This document shows, piece after piece, positions 7,763 through 15,252 of a DNA stretch of 19,983 nt (its first letter is position 1; every line of letters starts with the position of its first letter). Below the pieces are notes generated by a model. The model ran no database searches. It saw only the letters and a program-made list of their open reading frames with translations, and was not told the DNA's origin. The translations under genes and the position numbers were made by a program. The stretch is from Acidobacteriaceae bacterium (GTDB lineage Bacteria > Acidobacteriota > Terriglobia > Terriglobales > Acidobacteriaceae), in the NCBI GenBank assembly GCA_003164255.1, contig PLST01000306.1, positions 1-19,983 of the forward strand, in the 5' to 3' direction.

Positions 7763-8674
7763 ATGGGACTCGTCATCGTCGCATTTTGCGTGATTTTTCT
7801 GCTTGTAGCCAGCGGTGCAACGTTGCTGTTCTATCGCGACGCCCTGCCACAGCGGATTGCCGAGGCCATCAATCCGCGCCCGAAACAGAGAACCCTGCTG
7901 ACCACGATCAGGCAGACAGGGTTTTCGATCGGCGGAGTGGTGGAGCAGATGGAGCGGGTGCTGCCGAAGAGCCAGGCGGAGATCTCGGTAGCCCTGCAGC
8001 GCTTGACGCGCGCCGGGTACCGGAACGAGTCGGCTATCAAGGTTTTTTATGGTTGCAAAGTTCTTGTTCCGCTGGTTCTGTGCCTGATCTGCCTGATCAG
8101 CAATCTTTCGAGCATGAGTCCGTTTTTTGTGTACGCATCGGCACTTGGGCTGGGGTTTCTGGCGCCGGATTTCTGGCTTGGCAGGATGATCAAGACCCGC
8201 CAGAAGAAGATGCAGAAGGGTCTGCCGGACGTGCTGGATCTGCTGGTGATCTGCATTGAGGCGGGGCTGAGCCTTGACCAGGCGACCGCCCGGACAGCCG
8301 AGGAGCTGAAGAATGCGCAGCCAGAGCTGTGCGACGAATTTGGGGTGCTGGTGCTTGAGCAGCGCGCAGGGCGCGCCCGCGCGGATGCCTGGAAGCATCT
8401 GGCGGAACGCACCGGAGTGGATAGCATAAAGAACCTGGTTTCAGTGCTTGTTCAGTCAGAGCAATTTGGAACCAGCGTTGCGAAGACGCTGAGGGTGCAT
8501 GCCGACACCCTGCGCGAGCAGAGGATTCAGCAAGTGGAGGAAATGGCAGCAAAGACTTCGGTCAAACTGGTGTTTCCGCTGGTGTTTTTCATCTTTCCCG
8601 CTCTGTTCCTGGTGGTTCTGGGACCGGCGGTGATCACGATGATGGAACAGTTCCAACAATTTTTGTCGAATTGA
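7763..8674 (+). CDS. tadC: Tad inner-membrane platform protein TadC
   Basis: The 303-residue partner of TadB, also with a T2SSF domain. An N-terminal helix (about 2-22) is followed by a cytoplasmic segment with a basic stretch, helices at about 93-133, then the T2SSF region LPDVLDLLVICIEAGLSLDQA and SVLVQSEQFGTSVAKTL, and two C-terminal hydrophobic helices ending MMEQFQQFLSN. GGGGAAG directly precedes the start. The gene is in the usual tadB-tadC order. After it the operon changes character: two tiny genes with long spacers, then a DUF192-PilZ gene, instead of tadD or another pilus gene directly following. Confidence 0.93.
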   Translation: MGLVIVAFCVIFLLVASGATLLFYRDALPQRIAEAINPRPKQRTLLTTIRQTGFSIGGVVEQMERVLPKSQAEISVALQRLTRAGYRNESAIKVFYGCKVLVPLVLCLICLISNLSSMSPFFVYASALGLGFLAPDFWLGRMIKTRQKKMQKGLPDVLDLLVICIEAGLSLDQATARTAEELKNAQPELCDEFGVLVLEQRAGRARADAWKHLAERTGVDSIKNLVSVLVQSEQFGTSVAKTLRVHADTLREQRIQQVEEMAAKTSVKLVFPLVFFIFPALFLVVLGPAVITMMEQFQQFLSN

Positions 8675-8694
8675 CGAAGGAAGGAGGAGTCAAC

Positions 8695-8790
8695 ATGGAC
8701 AGCACCACGATCGTCCGGATAGTTTCCGGCGTGCTTTTCGCAATCGTATTGGTAATCCTTGTTCAGCGCCGCCGCACCCGGGTGAGCTAG
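8695..8790 (+). CDS. 31-residue single-helix membrane microprotein, copy 1
   Basis: I know no named family for it. The 31-residue product starts at an ATG preceded by the near-perfect AAGGAGGAG (8681-8689) at good spacing. It has a short polar N-terminus with D2 and R8, one hydrophobic helix (about residues 9-23, RIVSGVLF then AIVLVILV), and a basic tail QRRRTRVS, predicting N-out/C-in insertion. G12-xxx-A16 is a possible helix-packing motif. It is 81% identical (25 of 31) to the gene at 8963-9058. Thirteen codons differ silently and six change the residue, which supports protein-level selection. It lacks the G/xxxxE prepilin signature, so it is not a Flp pilin. A small structural or regulatory subunit of the Tad platform is a plausible but untested role. 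Confidence 0.75.
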   Translation: MDSTTIVRIVSGVLFAIVLVILVQRRRTRVS

Positions 8791-8843
8791 CGGGATCGTG
8801 TACTGGACCCAGCGGCGCCGCGCCATGAAAGCGGCTGCCGCTG

Positions 8844-8927
8844 CCCGACCCCAGAAGATCGGAGTCGGGAGGGGGTAACTGACGGAGCGCCGGTTGTCGC
8901 TTCCCGTCTTCGCAAGGTTTGGGAAGC
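8844..8927 (+). other. Structured spacer between the twin microprotein genes
   Basis: The 172-base spacer 8791-8962 contains two perfect inverted repeats: CCCGAC (8844-8849) with GTCGGG (8864-8869), and GCTTCCC (8899-8905) with GGGAAGC (8921-8927), the latter with an inner CTT/AAG pairing. Neither is followed by a U tract, so they are not ordinary terminators. They could protect or process mRNA or set the relative expression of neighbouring genes. Confidence 0.35.
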
Positions 8928-8962
8928 ACATGTAGGATTTGCGTAGAGGAAGGTAAGCCGCT

Positions 8963-9058
8963 ATGGACACAACTACGATTATCCGGATAGTTTCTGGCGT
9001 TTTGTTTGTGATTGTGTTGGTAATTTTGATCCAACGCCGCCGCACAAACGTCAAGTAA
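8963..9058 (+). CDS. 31-residue single-helix membrane microprotein, copy 2
   Basis: Paralogue of the gene at 8695-8790, exactly the same length. It shares RIVSGVLF, the IVLVIL core, QRRRT and the D2/R8 N-terminus. Differences are conservative in the helix (Ile/Val, Val/Ala) and larger only in the last three residues (NVK against RVS). AGAGGAAGG at 8945-8953 is a weaker and more distant ribosome binding site than that of copy 1. The two genes differ at 27 of 96 bases while the proteins stay alike, so the duplication is not recent. Same orientation and presumably the same operon as tadC upstream and the DUF192-PilZ gene downstream. Function unknown; a membrane peptide partner of the pilus machinery is inferred from position only. 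Confidence 0.75.
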   Translation: MDTTTIIRIVSGVLFVIVLVILIQRRRTNVK

Positions 9059-9245
9059 CCCCAGATTTGTGAAATAGATAGGGCCGCGCCGCCCAGCAGG
9101 CGAGCGCAGCCTAACAATTGAGTTTCCCGCGGGTCGGGTCCCGAAGCCGGCAATCCGGCAGATGTCGAGGGGTACCGCCTGATGGGGACGACGGTGAAGT
9201 GCGCCCAATTGTGCCAGGGGAGTTGAAGAGGATTGGAGAACTCGG
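9059..9245 (+). other. Structured spacer before the DUF192-PilZ gene
   Basis: A 187-base gap in an otherwise compact operon. It contains the hairpin GCCGG (9146-9150), loop CAAT, CCGGC (9155-9159), directly after the palindromic TCGGGTCCCGA at 9134-9144. I could not match it to the c-di-GMP riboswitch consensus or another known RNA class. The last part holds the ribosome binding site (TTGGAG, 9233-9238) of the next gene. Confidence 0.3.
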
Positions 9246-10301
9246 ATGCAGATGACAAACAAGATCGACTGGCCGGCGCGGCGCACGGATGAAGACACGG
9301 TGGAGACCGAGCAGGGAACAAGAGGAGTGGAGATGGAATCGCGGGCCCATTGCGCATACAACCAGACCAGGGAGTGCTTTCTGGGGCTCGAGGTTGATGC
9401 GGCCGAATTCTCCGGGGAAGAACTGGATCAGCGAGTGACATCGCGCGCGTTGAAGTCGGGCGAGGGCCTTTGGGTGATTCCGTTCCATGGATTCCCGACG
9501 ACGGACCCCTATGCGCCGCTCGATCTGATTTATCTGGATGAGGACTGCCGCGTGATTGAGACCGTGGAGTCCTATCCGACGATTCTTGCGACCTCGACAA
9601 ATCCTGCGGCGCCAAGCCTGCTGGTATTGCCGGCGCACTCGATTTACTCGTCGCAAACGCAGATGGGTGACCAACTGGTGTTGTGCATAGCCGAGGAGAT
9701 GGCGGGCCGTCTTGAACAACTTTCTGGGGCCAGGGAAGACGCCCCCATGGTGCAGGGCGCAGTTTTGCTGAGAGAGCAGCCGCTCTGGAGTGGAGGGCCA
9801 GGACTGCTCGAATTGGAGGCTCGTACCGAGGAACGCGGCAACATGCCGCCAACCCATGAGATGAGCCTGATCGAGCCGGGGATCAAGGCTGTACGGCCGC
9901 CGCGAAACTGGCTGGAACGCTGGTGGTCACCGGATCCAAGGAAAGCACCGCGAGAGCTGTCGGCGGGCCTGGCGGCCTATTACTGGAACGGCGCCGCGCC
10001 TAAGCCGCATGCAGTAAAGGATGTGAGCAATACAGGGTTGTATGTGGTGACGGAGGAGCGCTGGTATCCCGGGACGCTCGTGCTGATGACGCTGCAAAAG
10101 GCGGGGGACCACGATCAGATCTCGGAGCGCTCAATCCAGGTGATGTCTCGTGCAGTACGGTGGGGGAACGATGGGGTAGGCCTGCAGTTCGTTCTGCCGG
10201 AAAACCAGGAGCCGCGCAACGGGAAGAGTGCCCAGATGGACGGGGCGGGCCGCAAGGAACTTGCGCGTTTCTTGAAAGCGCTATTGAAGGGGAAAGAGTA
10301 G
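9246..10301 (+). CDS. DUF192-like/PilZ fusion, probable c-di-GMP effector
   Basis: A 351-residue cytoplasmic protein without signal peptide or membrane helix. Residues about 38-148 resemble DUF192 (UPF0127): GEGLWVIPF, PLDLIYLDED and SQTQMGDQL align with GEGLWIVPC, PIDLVYLDRK and TQTQPGDTL of the DUF192 protein at 16888-17304. The MGLLGR and HTFFM motifs of that protein are missing, so this copy is divergent. After a linker, residues about 228-318 form a PilZ domain with both c-di-GMP-binding motifs: RxxxR at 232-236 (RKAPR) and DxSxxG at 259-264 (DVSNTG), ending with GVGLQF. TTGGAG supports the start. Lying between the platform genes and tadE/tadG, it is a good candidate for coupling c-di-GMP to pilus assembly. 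Domain calls are by eye, and the fusion is the unusual point. Confidence 0.8.
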   Translation: MQMTNKIDWPARRTDEDTVETEQGTRGVEMESRAHCAYNQTRECFLGLEVDAAEFSGEELDQRVTSRALKSGEGLWVIPFHGFPTTDPYAPLDLIYLDEDCRVIETVESYPTILATSTNPAAPSLLVLPAHSIYSSQTQMGDQLVLCIAEEMAGRLEQLSGAREDAPMVQGAVLLREQPLWSGGPGLLELEARTEERGNMPPTHEMSLIEPGIKAVRPPRNWLERWWSPDPRKAPRELSAGLAAYYWNGAAPKPHAVKDVSNTGLYVVTEERWYPGTLVLMTLQKAGDHDQISERSIQVMSRAVRWGNDGVGLQFVLPENQEPRNGKSAQMDGAGRKELARFLKALLKGKE

Positions 10302-10399
10302 GCACCGGTGAGCTGGCACGCGCCAGTTCACGCGGGCCAGGCGATCGCAGGCGCAGTTGATGCAGAGAATCGGTGCAACGACGCCGGGAGAGATAAACG

Positions 10400-10966
10400 A
10401 TGAAGATGTTACGCAGCTTGCAAACGCAGGCACGGAAACTGGGAAGCAGGTTATCTGGCCCTGCACCGTTAAACGGTGAGTATGTCGGACCCAGGGCGAA
10501 GGGCCGCCGGCTTCGCGGATTGTTCACACGCGGAGAAGAGGGCGGCGCGCTGATTGAGATGGCGCTTACAGCTCCAGCCCTGCTGTTGCTTTTTACGGGC
10601 CTGATTACGTTTGCCATGGCCTACAAGAATCAGATTGTGCTGACGCAGGCCACAGGTGTCGCCGGACAGTACCTGGCGCAAATCCGCACGACATCAACAA
10701 ATCCATGCAGCGACGTATTCTCGGCGCTGAAGAATGCGGCACCGGGGTTGAATTCGGCGAACCTCTCGGTGACGGTGACGATGAACGGCACAACGCCGAC
10801 ACAGACAGGCAATTCCTGCTCGGGCGCTCAGACAGACCTGGTTCAGGGCTCGTCAGTGACGGTGGCCGCGAGCTATCCATGCACACTTTCAATCTATTCC
10901 GTTGCGGGCTTCAAGTTGGGTTCCGGCTGCCAACTTCAAGCCCAGGTGACCGAATATGAGTATTAG
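10400..10966 (+). CDS. tadE: TadE-like pseudopilin
   Basis: A 188-residue TadE-family protein. The key feature is EEGGALIEMALTAPALLLLF: Gly48 followed by Glu53 at +5 fits the G/xxxxE processing site cut by TadV/CpaA, after which the hydrophobic helix (about 50-75) anchors a periplasmic domain. Four cysteines (about C103, C135, C156 and C173) could form disulfides. The cytoplasmic leader before the cleavage site is long (about 48 residues) and basic; TadE leaders are usually much shorter. GGAGAG at 10387-10392 supports the ATG at 10400, and no better in-frame start is seen closer to the helix. The stop overlaps or nearly abuts tadG. Confidence 0.85.
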   Translation: MKMLRSLQTQARKLGSRLSGPAPLNGEYVGPRAKGRRLRGLFTRGEEGGALIEMALTAPALLLLFTGLITFAMAYKNQIVLTQATGVAGQYLAQIRTTSTNPCSDVFSALKNAAPGLNSANLSVTVTMNGTTPTQTGNSCSGAQTDLVQGSSVTVAASYPCTLSIYSVAGFKLGSGCQLQAQVTEYEY

Positions 10967-10991
10967 CAACCAGAGGAACGAGGCGACTTCG

Positions 10992-12614
10992 ATGAAAACA
11001 CTCATTAAGTCTTTTGCCCGCAAGGCGCTCCACGATCAGCGCGGGCAAGTGCTGCCCTGGGTGGCACTGGCAACGGTCGGACTGCTTGGAATGGGCGGAC
11101 TTGGAATTGACGTGGGCCGCGCCTATGTTGCCCAGGCACAACTGCAGAACTACGCAAATGCGGGAGCCTTGGCGGCCGCGGGCCTGGTGTACAACACGTC
11201 CTCGACGAACAACGCGACCACGGAAGCGAACTTGTACAGCGGCAGCAGCGGAGACGACAACGCCAATCCAGCGCTGGGTACCGTGCACACTACAGTGAGC
11301 ACCGTTTGCCTGGACATCCTGGAGCCGTCGGGGAGCACGTGCGGCACTTCTGGCCAGGCGAACGCCGTCAGGGTGAAAGAATCCGCGACGGTGCCGACGT
11401 ACTTCATGAAGCTGGTTACGTTCGGTCATTCGACGATCGATGTTGCGGCGGAAGCGACTGCGTCGATGCAGGGCCAGTCCCAGCCATGGAATGTTGCCAT
11501 TGTGATTGACGCGACCGGGTCAATGAGCACGACGGACTCCAACTGCGGAAGCGTGACGGAGTTCCAATGTGCCATGAACGGCGTACAGGCCATGCTGGGG
11601 TCCACGAATCCCTGCAAAGCGGGCGCAACCAGCTGCACCAACTCGACCGCCAATTTCCACGTGGCTCTGTTTGGATTTCCCGAAGTATCCACGGCGTCGG
11701 TTTCCAAGGAGAACGCCTGCAGCAGCTACAGTACGCCGTCGTTCCAAATCTATGCCCTGCCATCAACTACGGCAACCTCGTACACTGCCATAGAATATGA
11801 GGAGACCAGCAACCATAGCAATACATTTACCTCAACGTACGAGGTAACGCTGGGAGCCAGCGATGCGGACGCGAACGGATTTGTAAGCGACTACTACGAT
11901 CCGACAAAAACGAACAACCTGAGCACGAGTTCTTCAATTGTGAAGGCGATTACGGGATGCATGAAGCCGATTGCACAGGCAGGCAGCGGAACCGGCGGCC
12001 TGAACGGCGCCCAAAATGGCGGCATTACGTACTATGCGAGCGTGATCTATGCAGCCCAGGCGGCCTTGACCGCGGAGGCAACGCTGAATGCGAAAACCAA
12101 CAACGCGCTGATCTTCTTGAGTGACGGCCAGGCAAACCTGGTAGCTGCCACGGCCGATTTTCCCACGGCATTTACAGCGGTCACCCCCACGACTGCGTTG
12201 AATACGCTGACGGGGACCGGGGCATACCCGGACACGACCGATGAGTGCCAGCAGGCGATTGTTGCGGCGCAAAAAGCGGCGGCGGCGGGCACCAATGTGT
12301 ACTCAGTAGCCTATGGGTCGGAGCAGACGGGTTGCTACTCGACGAACGCAGCCACTGGCAATACCGATACCTCCCTGTTCTCGCCCTTTCCCAGAACCCT
12401 AAACCAAACCTTCGCGATCTCGGCACTTACGCCCTGCATCACGATGGAGAACATTGCATCGTCGTTGGGTAATTTCTATTCCGACTACAACCAGAGCGGA
12501 TCGGGAAGCACCTGCCAGGACTCCTCGCACACGGTGACGAGCCTTGCAGATATCTTCCTGTCGATAGCCTCGAGCTTTACCAAGCCGAGATTGCTACCGA
12601 ACACCGCTACATAA
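10992..12614 (+). CDS. tadG: TadG-like pilus assembly protein with vWA domain
   Basis: The N-terminus is the TadG-type signature (RGQVLPWVALATVGLLGMGGLGIDVGRAY), an inner-membrane helix followed by a periplasmic part. A von Willebrand A domain begins near residue 165. Its metal-site (MIDAS) motif is D-A-T-G-S (D173-S177, Thr in place of the usual first Ser), and the later LSDGQ supplies the second Asp. The protein is rich in Ser, Thr, Asn and Cys, typical of an exported adhesin-like part. TadG proteins are thought to help anchor or assemble the Tad fibre. Start choice: ATG 10956 overlaps tadE by 11 bases with a weak ribosome site, while ATG 10992 (540 residues) follows GAGG at eight bases and puts the helix at the usual place, so 10992 is preferred. 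It is the last gene of the first pilus transcription unit. Confidence 0.9.
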   Translation: MKTLIKSFARKALHDQRGQVLPWVALATVGLLGMGGLGIDVGRAYVAQAQLQNYANAGALAAAGLVYNTSSTNNATTEANLYSGSSGDDNANPALGTVHTTVSTVCLDILEPSGSTCGTSGQANAVRVKESATVPTYFMKLVTFGHSTIDVAAEATASMQGQSQPWNVAIVIDATGSMSTTDSNCGSVTEFQCAMNGVQAMLGSTNPCKAGATSCTNSTANFHVALFGFPEVSTASVSKENACSSYSTPSFQIYALPSTTATSYTAIEYEETSNHSNTFTSTYEVTLGASDADANGFVSDYYDPTKTNNLSTSSSIVKAITGCMKPIAQAGSGTGGLNGAQNGGITYYASVIYAAQAALTAEATLNAKTNNALIFLSDGQANLVAATADFPTAFTAVTPTTALNTLTGTGAYPDTTDECQQAIVAAQKAAAAGTNVYSVAYGSEQTGCYSTNAATGNTDTSLFSPFPRTLNQTFAISALTPCITMENIASSLGNFYSDYNQSGSGSTCQDSSHTVTSLADIFLSIASSFTKPRLLPNTAT

Positions 12615-12631
12615 CCCATGGAGGAAGGAGA

Positions 12632-12680
12632 GCCCCGAATTCCGGCAGATTCGCAGGTTGAATTTGCCGGAATGCGGGGC
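12632..12680. terminator. Long hairpin between tadG and the TonB-like gene
   Basis: GCCCCGAATTCCGGCA (12632-12647) and TGCCGGAATGCGGGGC (12665-12680) pair over 16 positions with one mismatch, around an 18-17 base loop that has its own ATTC/GAAT pairing. It lies 18 bases after the tadG stop and directly abuts the stop of the minus-strand gene, as expected for a shared terminator. T tracts are weak on both sides, so it may instead, or also, act as an mRNA 3' end stabiliser. Confidence 0.7.
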
Positions 12681-14111
12681 TTATTCCATTGCCTGCGGGA
12701 TGATGAGGAGCACTTCAACGCGGGCAATCTGGCCATTCTGCATGGCAGGCCTGAACTGCCACTGCTGAAGAGACGTAATCACGAACTGGGACTGCGGGAA
12801 CTCGGGCGGAAAGACGACGTTGAGGGTTTCAAAGCGGCCCGACTGATTGACGAAACCATGAACCATGATGGTATTGACGTCGACGGAGCCTGGCACAAGG
12901 TTGGGGCGAACAATGTTGTAAGGCCACGGCGCCTCAAGGCGCACGACATTGCCAGCCATCGCAGCATCGTCAGAGCGGGGAAGCGAGTACTGCAGGATCC
13001 AGCTTCTGGCCAAACCGACGTGCAGATAAACGGTATAGGCTAACCGGCCTCCCCACACTTGAGTCATCTCGGGAAACTCGTCCTGAAGCGAATCTCCGAT
13101 GACGACAGCGCCAAACTGACCTTCCTTGGGCAGCGTAATGTGTGTGGCAGTCGGCTGATCGCTCTGGCCGTCGCTGGTATCGCTTCCATGCGCAGGCACA
13201 GAATCCGAACCGCTCGGCTTTGTCGTCGCAGCCGACTGGGCTGCAGGATTTGCTGTGCCGGTCGCGCCTTGTCCCGTGCCTCCGTTGCCAGCCTGGTCGC
13301 CGGAGCCCTTTTCTGAAGGAGACGTGGCTGCACCAGGCGCCAACGTACCCTGCGCGTTGCTATCCGCAGACTCGTTGACGGGAGGCAGCACGACAGTTCC
13401 CTGCGCCATGCGCAGATCGGACAACGACATGACCGCGACGGGCGTGGGTTGCGCGGAAGGCTGAGAGACCGATGTGGGCGCGAGTTGTACTTTGTCAGGC
13501 GCGTCAACGGCAACGGGCGAAGTGGTGCTGGCAGGCATGATGAGCTTGGGCTTGGCGACAGATGGCGTTGCAATGCTGATGTTGGCCAGGTCAACTTGCT
13601 CGTTCGGTGGATCGGGCGATGGCTTGACGTCGGAGGCCGTGGCCTTCTCAGGCAGGGGCGCGACGATGGTTTTCACAGGCGCGTTTTGCGGAGACCATAT
13701 GACGAGCGAGGGAACCGGCACTTCTTTGGCGAGGGTGAGCTCAGAATGAAGGTCAGGCTGGACGAGCGTTTGCGGACCCTTTTGCGCTTGCGCAACCTGG
13801 CGCAGTACGGGCGGATGGGGCACTGGTTTTCCGCCAGCCTTCGCGGTGACAACTTTCGGTTTTGGTCCGGGGTACTTTACCTTGCTGCGCGCGGCGCGCC
13901 GCTGTTGCTCCTCAGGTGTTTGGAGGTCGAGGCGGCGAACATTGAATCTCTCTGCGGCGGCCCTGGTGTCGAGGCGGGGTGTGTAGATGACGCCAAAGGA
14001 CAAAAGACTGATGGCCAGGCAATGAAAAAGAAACGAAGCTGCGAAAGAGGTTGGCCCCTGGCTGATATCCACGCCCTGGCTAAAGAGCGTAATCGTGCGG
14101 GAAGACCCCAT
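12681..14111 (-). CDS. TonB-like energy-transducing protein
   Basis: A 476-residue protein with TonB architecture: a short cytoplasmic N-terminus, one membrane helix (about 23-43), a long Pro/Ala/Ser/Gln-rich linker that becomes Gly/Ser/Asp-rich (about 60-340), and a C-terminal domain ending with the TonB-like pattern MVHGFVNQSGRF, FPPEFPQ and QWQFRPAMQNG. A segment before it (VWGGRLAYTVYLHVGLARSW, about 360) looks like a second conserved unit. GGAGGGAG lies eleven bases before the start. No ExbB/ExbD or TonB-dependent receptor is encoded here. It sits on the opposite strand between the two halves of the Tad locus. It may serve the secretin or pilus, or be an unrelated insertion. Its role is not known. 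Confidence 0.75.
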   Translation of the reverse strand: MGSSRTITLFSQGVDISQGPTSFAASFLFHCLAISLLSFGVIYTPRLDTRAAAERFNVRRLDLQTPEEQQRRAARSKVKYPGPKPKVVTAKAGGKPVPHPPVLRQVAQAQKGPQTLVQPDLHSELTLAKEVPVPSLVIWSPQNAPVKTIVAPLPEKATASDVKPSPDPPNEQVDLANISIATPSVAKPKLIMPASTTSPVAVDAPDKVQLAPTSVSQPSAQPTPVAVMSLSDLRMAQGTVVLPPVNESADSNAQGTLAPGAATSPSEKGSGDQAGNGGTGQGATGTANPAAQSAATTKPSGSDSVPAHGSDTSDGQSDQPTATHITLPKEGQFGAVVIGDSLQDEFPEMTQVWGGRLAYTVYLHVGLARSWILQYSLPRSDDAAMAGNVVRLEAPWPYNIVRPNLVPGSVDVNTIMVHGFVNQSGRFETLNVVFPPEFPQSQFVITSLQQWQFRPAMQNGQIARVEVLLIIPQAME

Positions 14112-14415
14112 GAACAGATTTACTCCCTCCGTGGCGCCTCTTGCTTGACTCCATTGTATCCGTAATGGGAATCAGTGCATGTACCGATGTGCCTCATAGC
14201 TCTCTTGATTCCTCATATGGAAACAACATTACTTTGGTGCAAAGACATGATGGCTGAAGGGAATAAACTGAAACCGCGTTTGGACAAAACTTCGTCTTTG
14301 CAATAACCCCAGGCGGGCCACGCCCGTGCTGGGCATTTGTTTACCTACGCGCGGGGATAGGCGCAGGAGACGGTAGAACGGTGCTGGCGGGGAGCCGGTT
14401 AATTCAGGATTTCCT
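14112..14415. promoter_or_regulatory. Divergent control region between the TonB-like gene and cpaB
   Basis: This 304-base gap must hold promoters for both flanking genes. The visible structure is a strong hairpin: CCCAG (14308-14312) with CTGGG (14329-14333) around GCGGGC (14313-14318) and GCCCGT (14322-14327), with a three-base loop and one bulged G. It is followed by CATTTGTTT, so it could be a weak terminator or attenuator in the cpaB leader. I found no convincing sigma-54 promoter and no confident -35/-10 pair. Confidence 0.4.
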
Positions 14416-15252
14416 ATGAATCGAAAGCTGCTGACAATTCTGCTTATCTCATTCGTGATCGCGGGCGGATGCGCGTTTCTTGTCTATCGGATTGTAGGCG
14501 CGCGGATTGCATCGTCGAAACCGGTGCTGACCACGAAAGTTGTAGCCGCGGCATCCGACATCAAGTTAGGCACAGTCCTCACCGCTACAGACCTCACGAC
14601 GTCCGATATTCAGGGGACGGTGCCCAAGGGAGCAATTCTGAAGCCGGAGAGCGTGATCGGCCGAGGTGTGATTTCGGATATCTATCAAGGTGAGCCGATT
14701 CTGGAGAGCCGCCTTGCGCCGCAGGGCTCCGGTGGCGGATTGGCTTCGACAATTCCCGACGGCATGCGGGCAATGGCAGTGAGGGTGGACCAGGTGGTGG
14801 GCGTGGCCGGCTTCGTGACTCCGGGACTGCGCGTAGACGTGCTTGCCTCAGGAGTTCCGCCGGGGGCGGAAGGGAACCAGGGCACGGAGACCAAGACGAT
14901 CCTGCAGAACATCCAGGTTCTATCGGCCGGTACCGACATTCAAAAGGACGCTGAGGGCAAGCCACAGCAGGTGCAGGTTGTGAACCTGCTGGTGACCCCC
15001 GAACAGGCGCAGACATTAAGCCTGGCCAGCACGGAGCTGCGAATTCAACTGGTACTGCGCAATCCGCTGGATACGAAAGTGGCGCAGGTGCAGGGTACTG
15101 CCATGGGGCAGATGTTCGGCGAGCAGGGGGGACCGGCGAAGGTAGGGGTGCGAAGAGCGCCGAAGGCCGCACCGAAGGTATTCACGATTCAGGTGTTCAA
15201 TGGGTCGACAGTGAGCGAAGAAAAATTCAGATCTCCCGAGGCAAAGCAGTGA
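14416..15252 (+). CDS. cpaB: Tad pilus periplasmic assembly protein (CpaB/RcpC)
   Basis: A 278-residue Flp pilus assembly protein. An N-terminal membrane anchor (about 5-25) is followed by a SAF-like domain (about 39-100: TTKVVAAASDIKLGTVLTATDL) and the RcpC/CpaB domain (IPDGMRAMAVRVDQVVGVAGFVTPGLRVDVL, then NLLVTPEQAQTLSLA). CpaB links the secretin to the inner-membrane machinery. Cys19 sits in a hydrophobic helix that continues past it, so a lipoprotein signal is unlikely. AGGA six bases before the start is a modest ribosome site. The stop overlaps the cpaC start by four bases (GTGA), the usual sign of coupling. Confidence 0.93.
   Translation: MNRKLLTILLISFVIAGGCAFLVYRIVGARIASSKPVLTTKVVAAASDIKLGTVLTATDLTTSDIQGTVPKGAILKPESVIGRGVISDIYQGEPILESRLAPQGSGGGLASTIPDGMRAMAVRVDQVVGVAGFVTPGLRVDVLASGVPPGAEGNQGTETKTILQNIQVLSAGTDIQKDAEGKPQQVQVVNLLVTPEQAQTLSLASTELRIQLVLRNPLDTKVAQVQGTAMGQMFGEQGGPAKVGVRRAPKAAPKVFTIQVFNGSTVSEEKFRSPEAKQ

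Noticed and set aside
8695..9058. Twin microproteins as Flp pilins
   Set aside because: No G/xxxxE processing site, length too short, and the basic tail follows the helix directly.
9121..9190. c-di-GMP-I riboswitch before the PilZ gene
   Set aside because: The conserved GCAAA-type and tetraloop-receptor elements are absent.
14231..14335. Sigma-54 promoter for cpaB
   Set aside because: The only GG-N10-GC hit lies inside the GC-rich hairpin and lacks the TTGC box; another candidate ends in GT.
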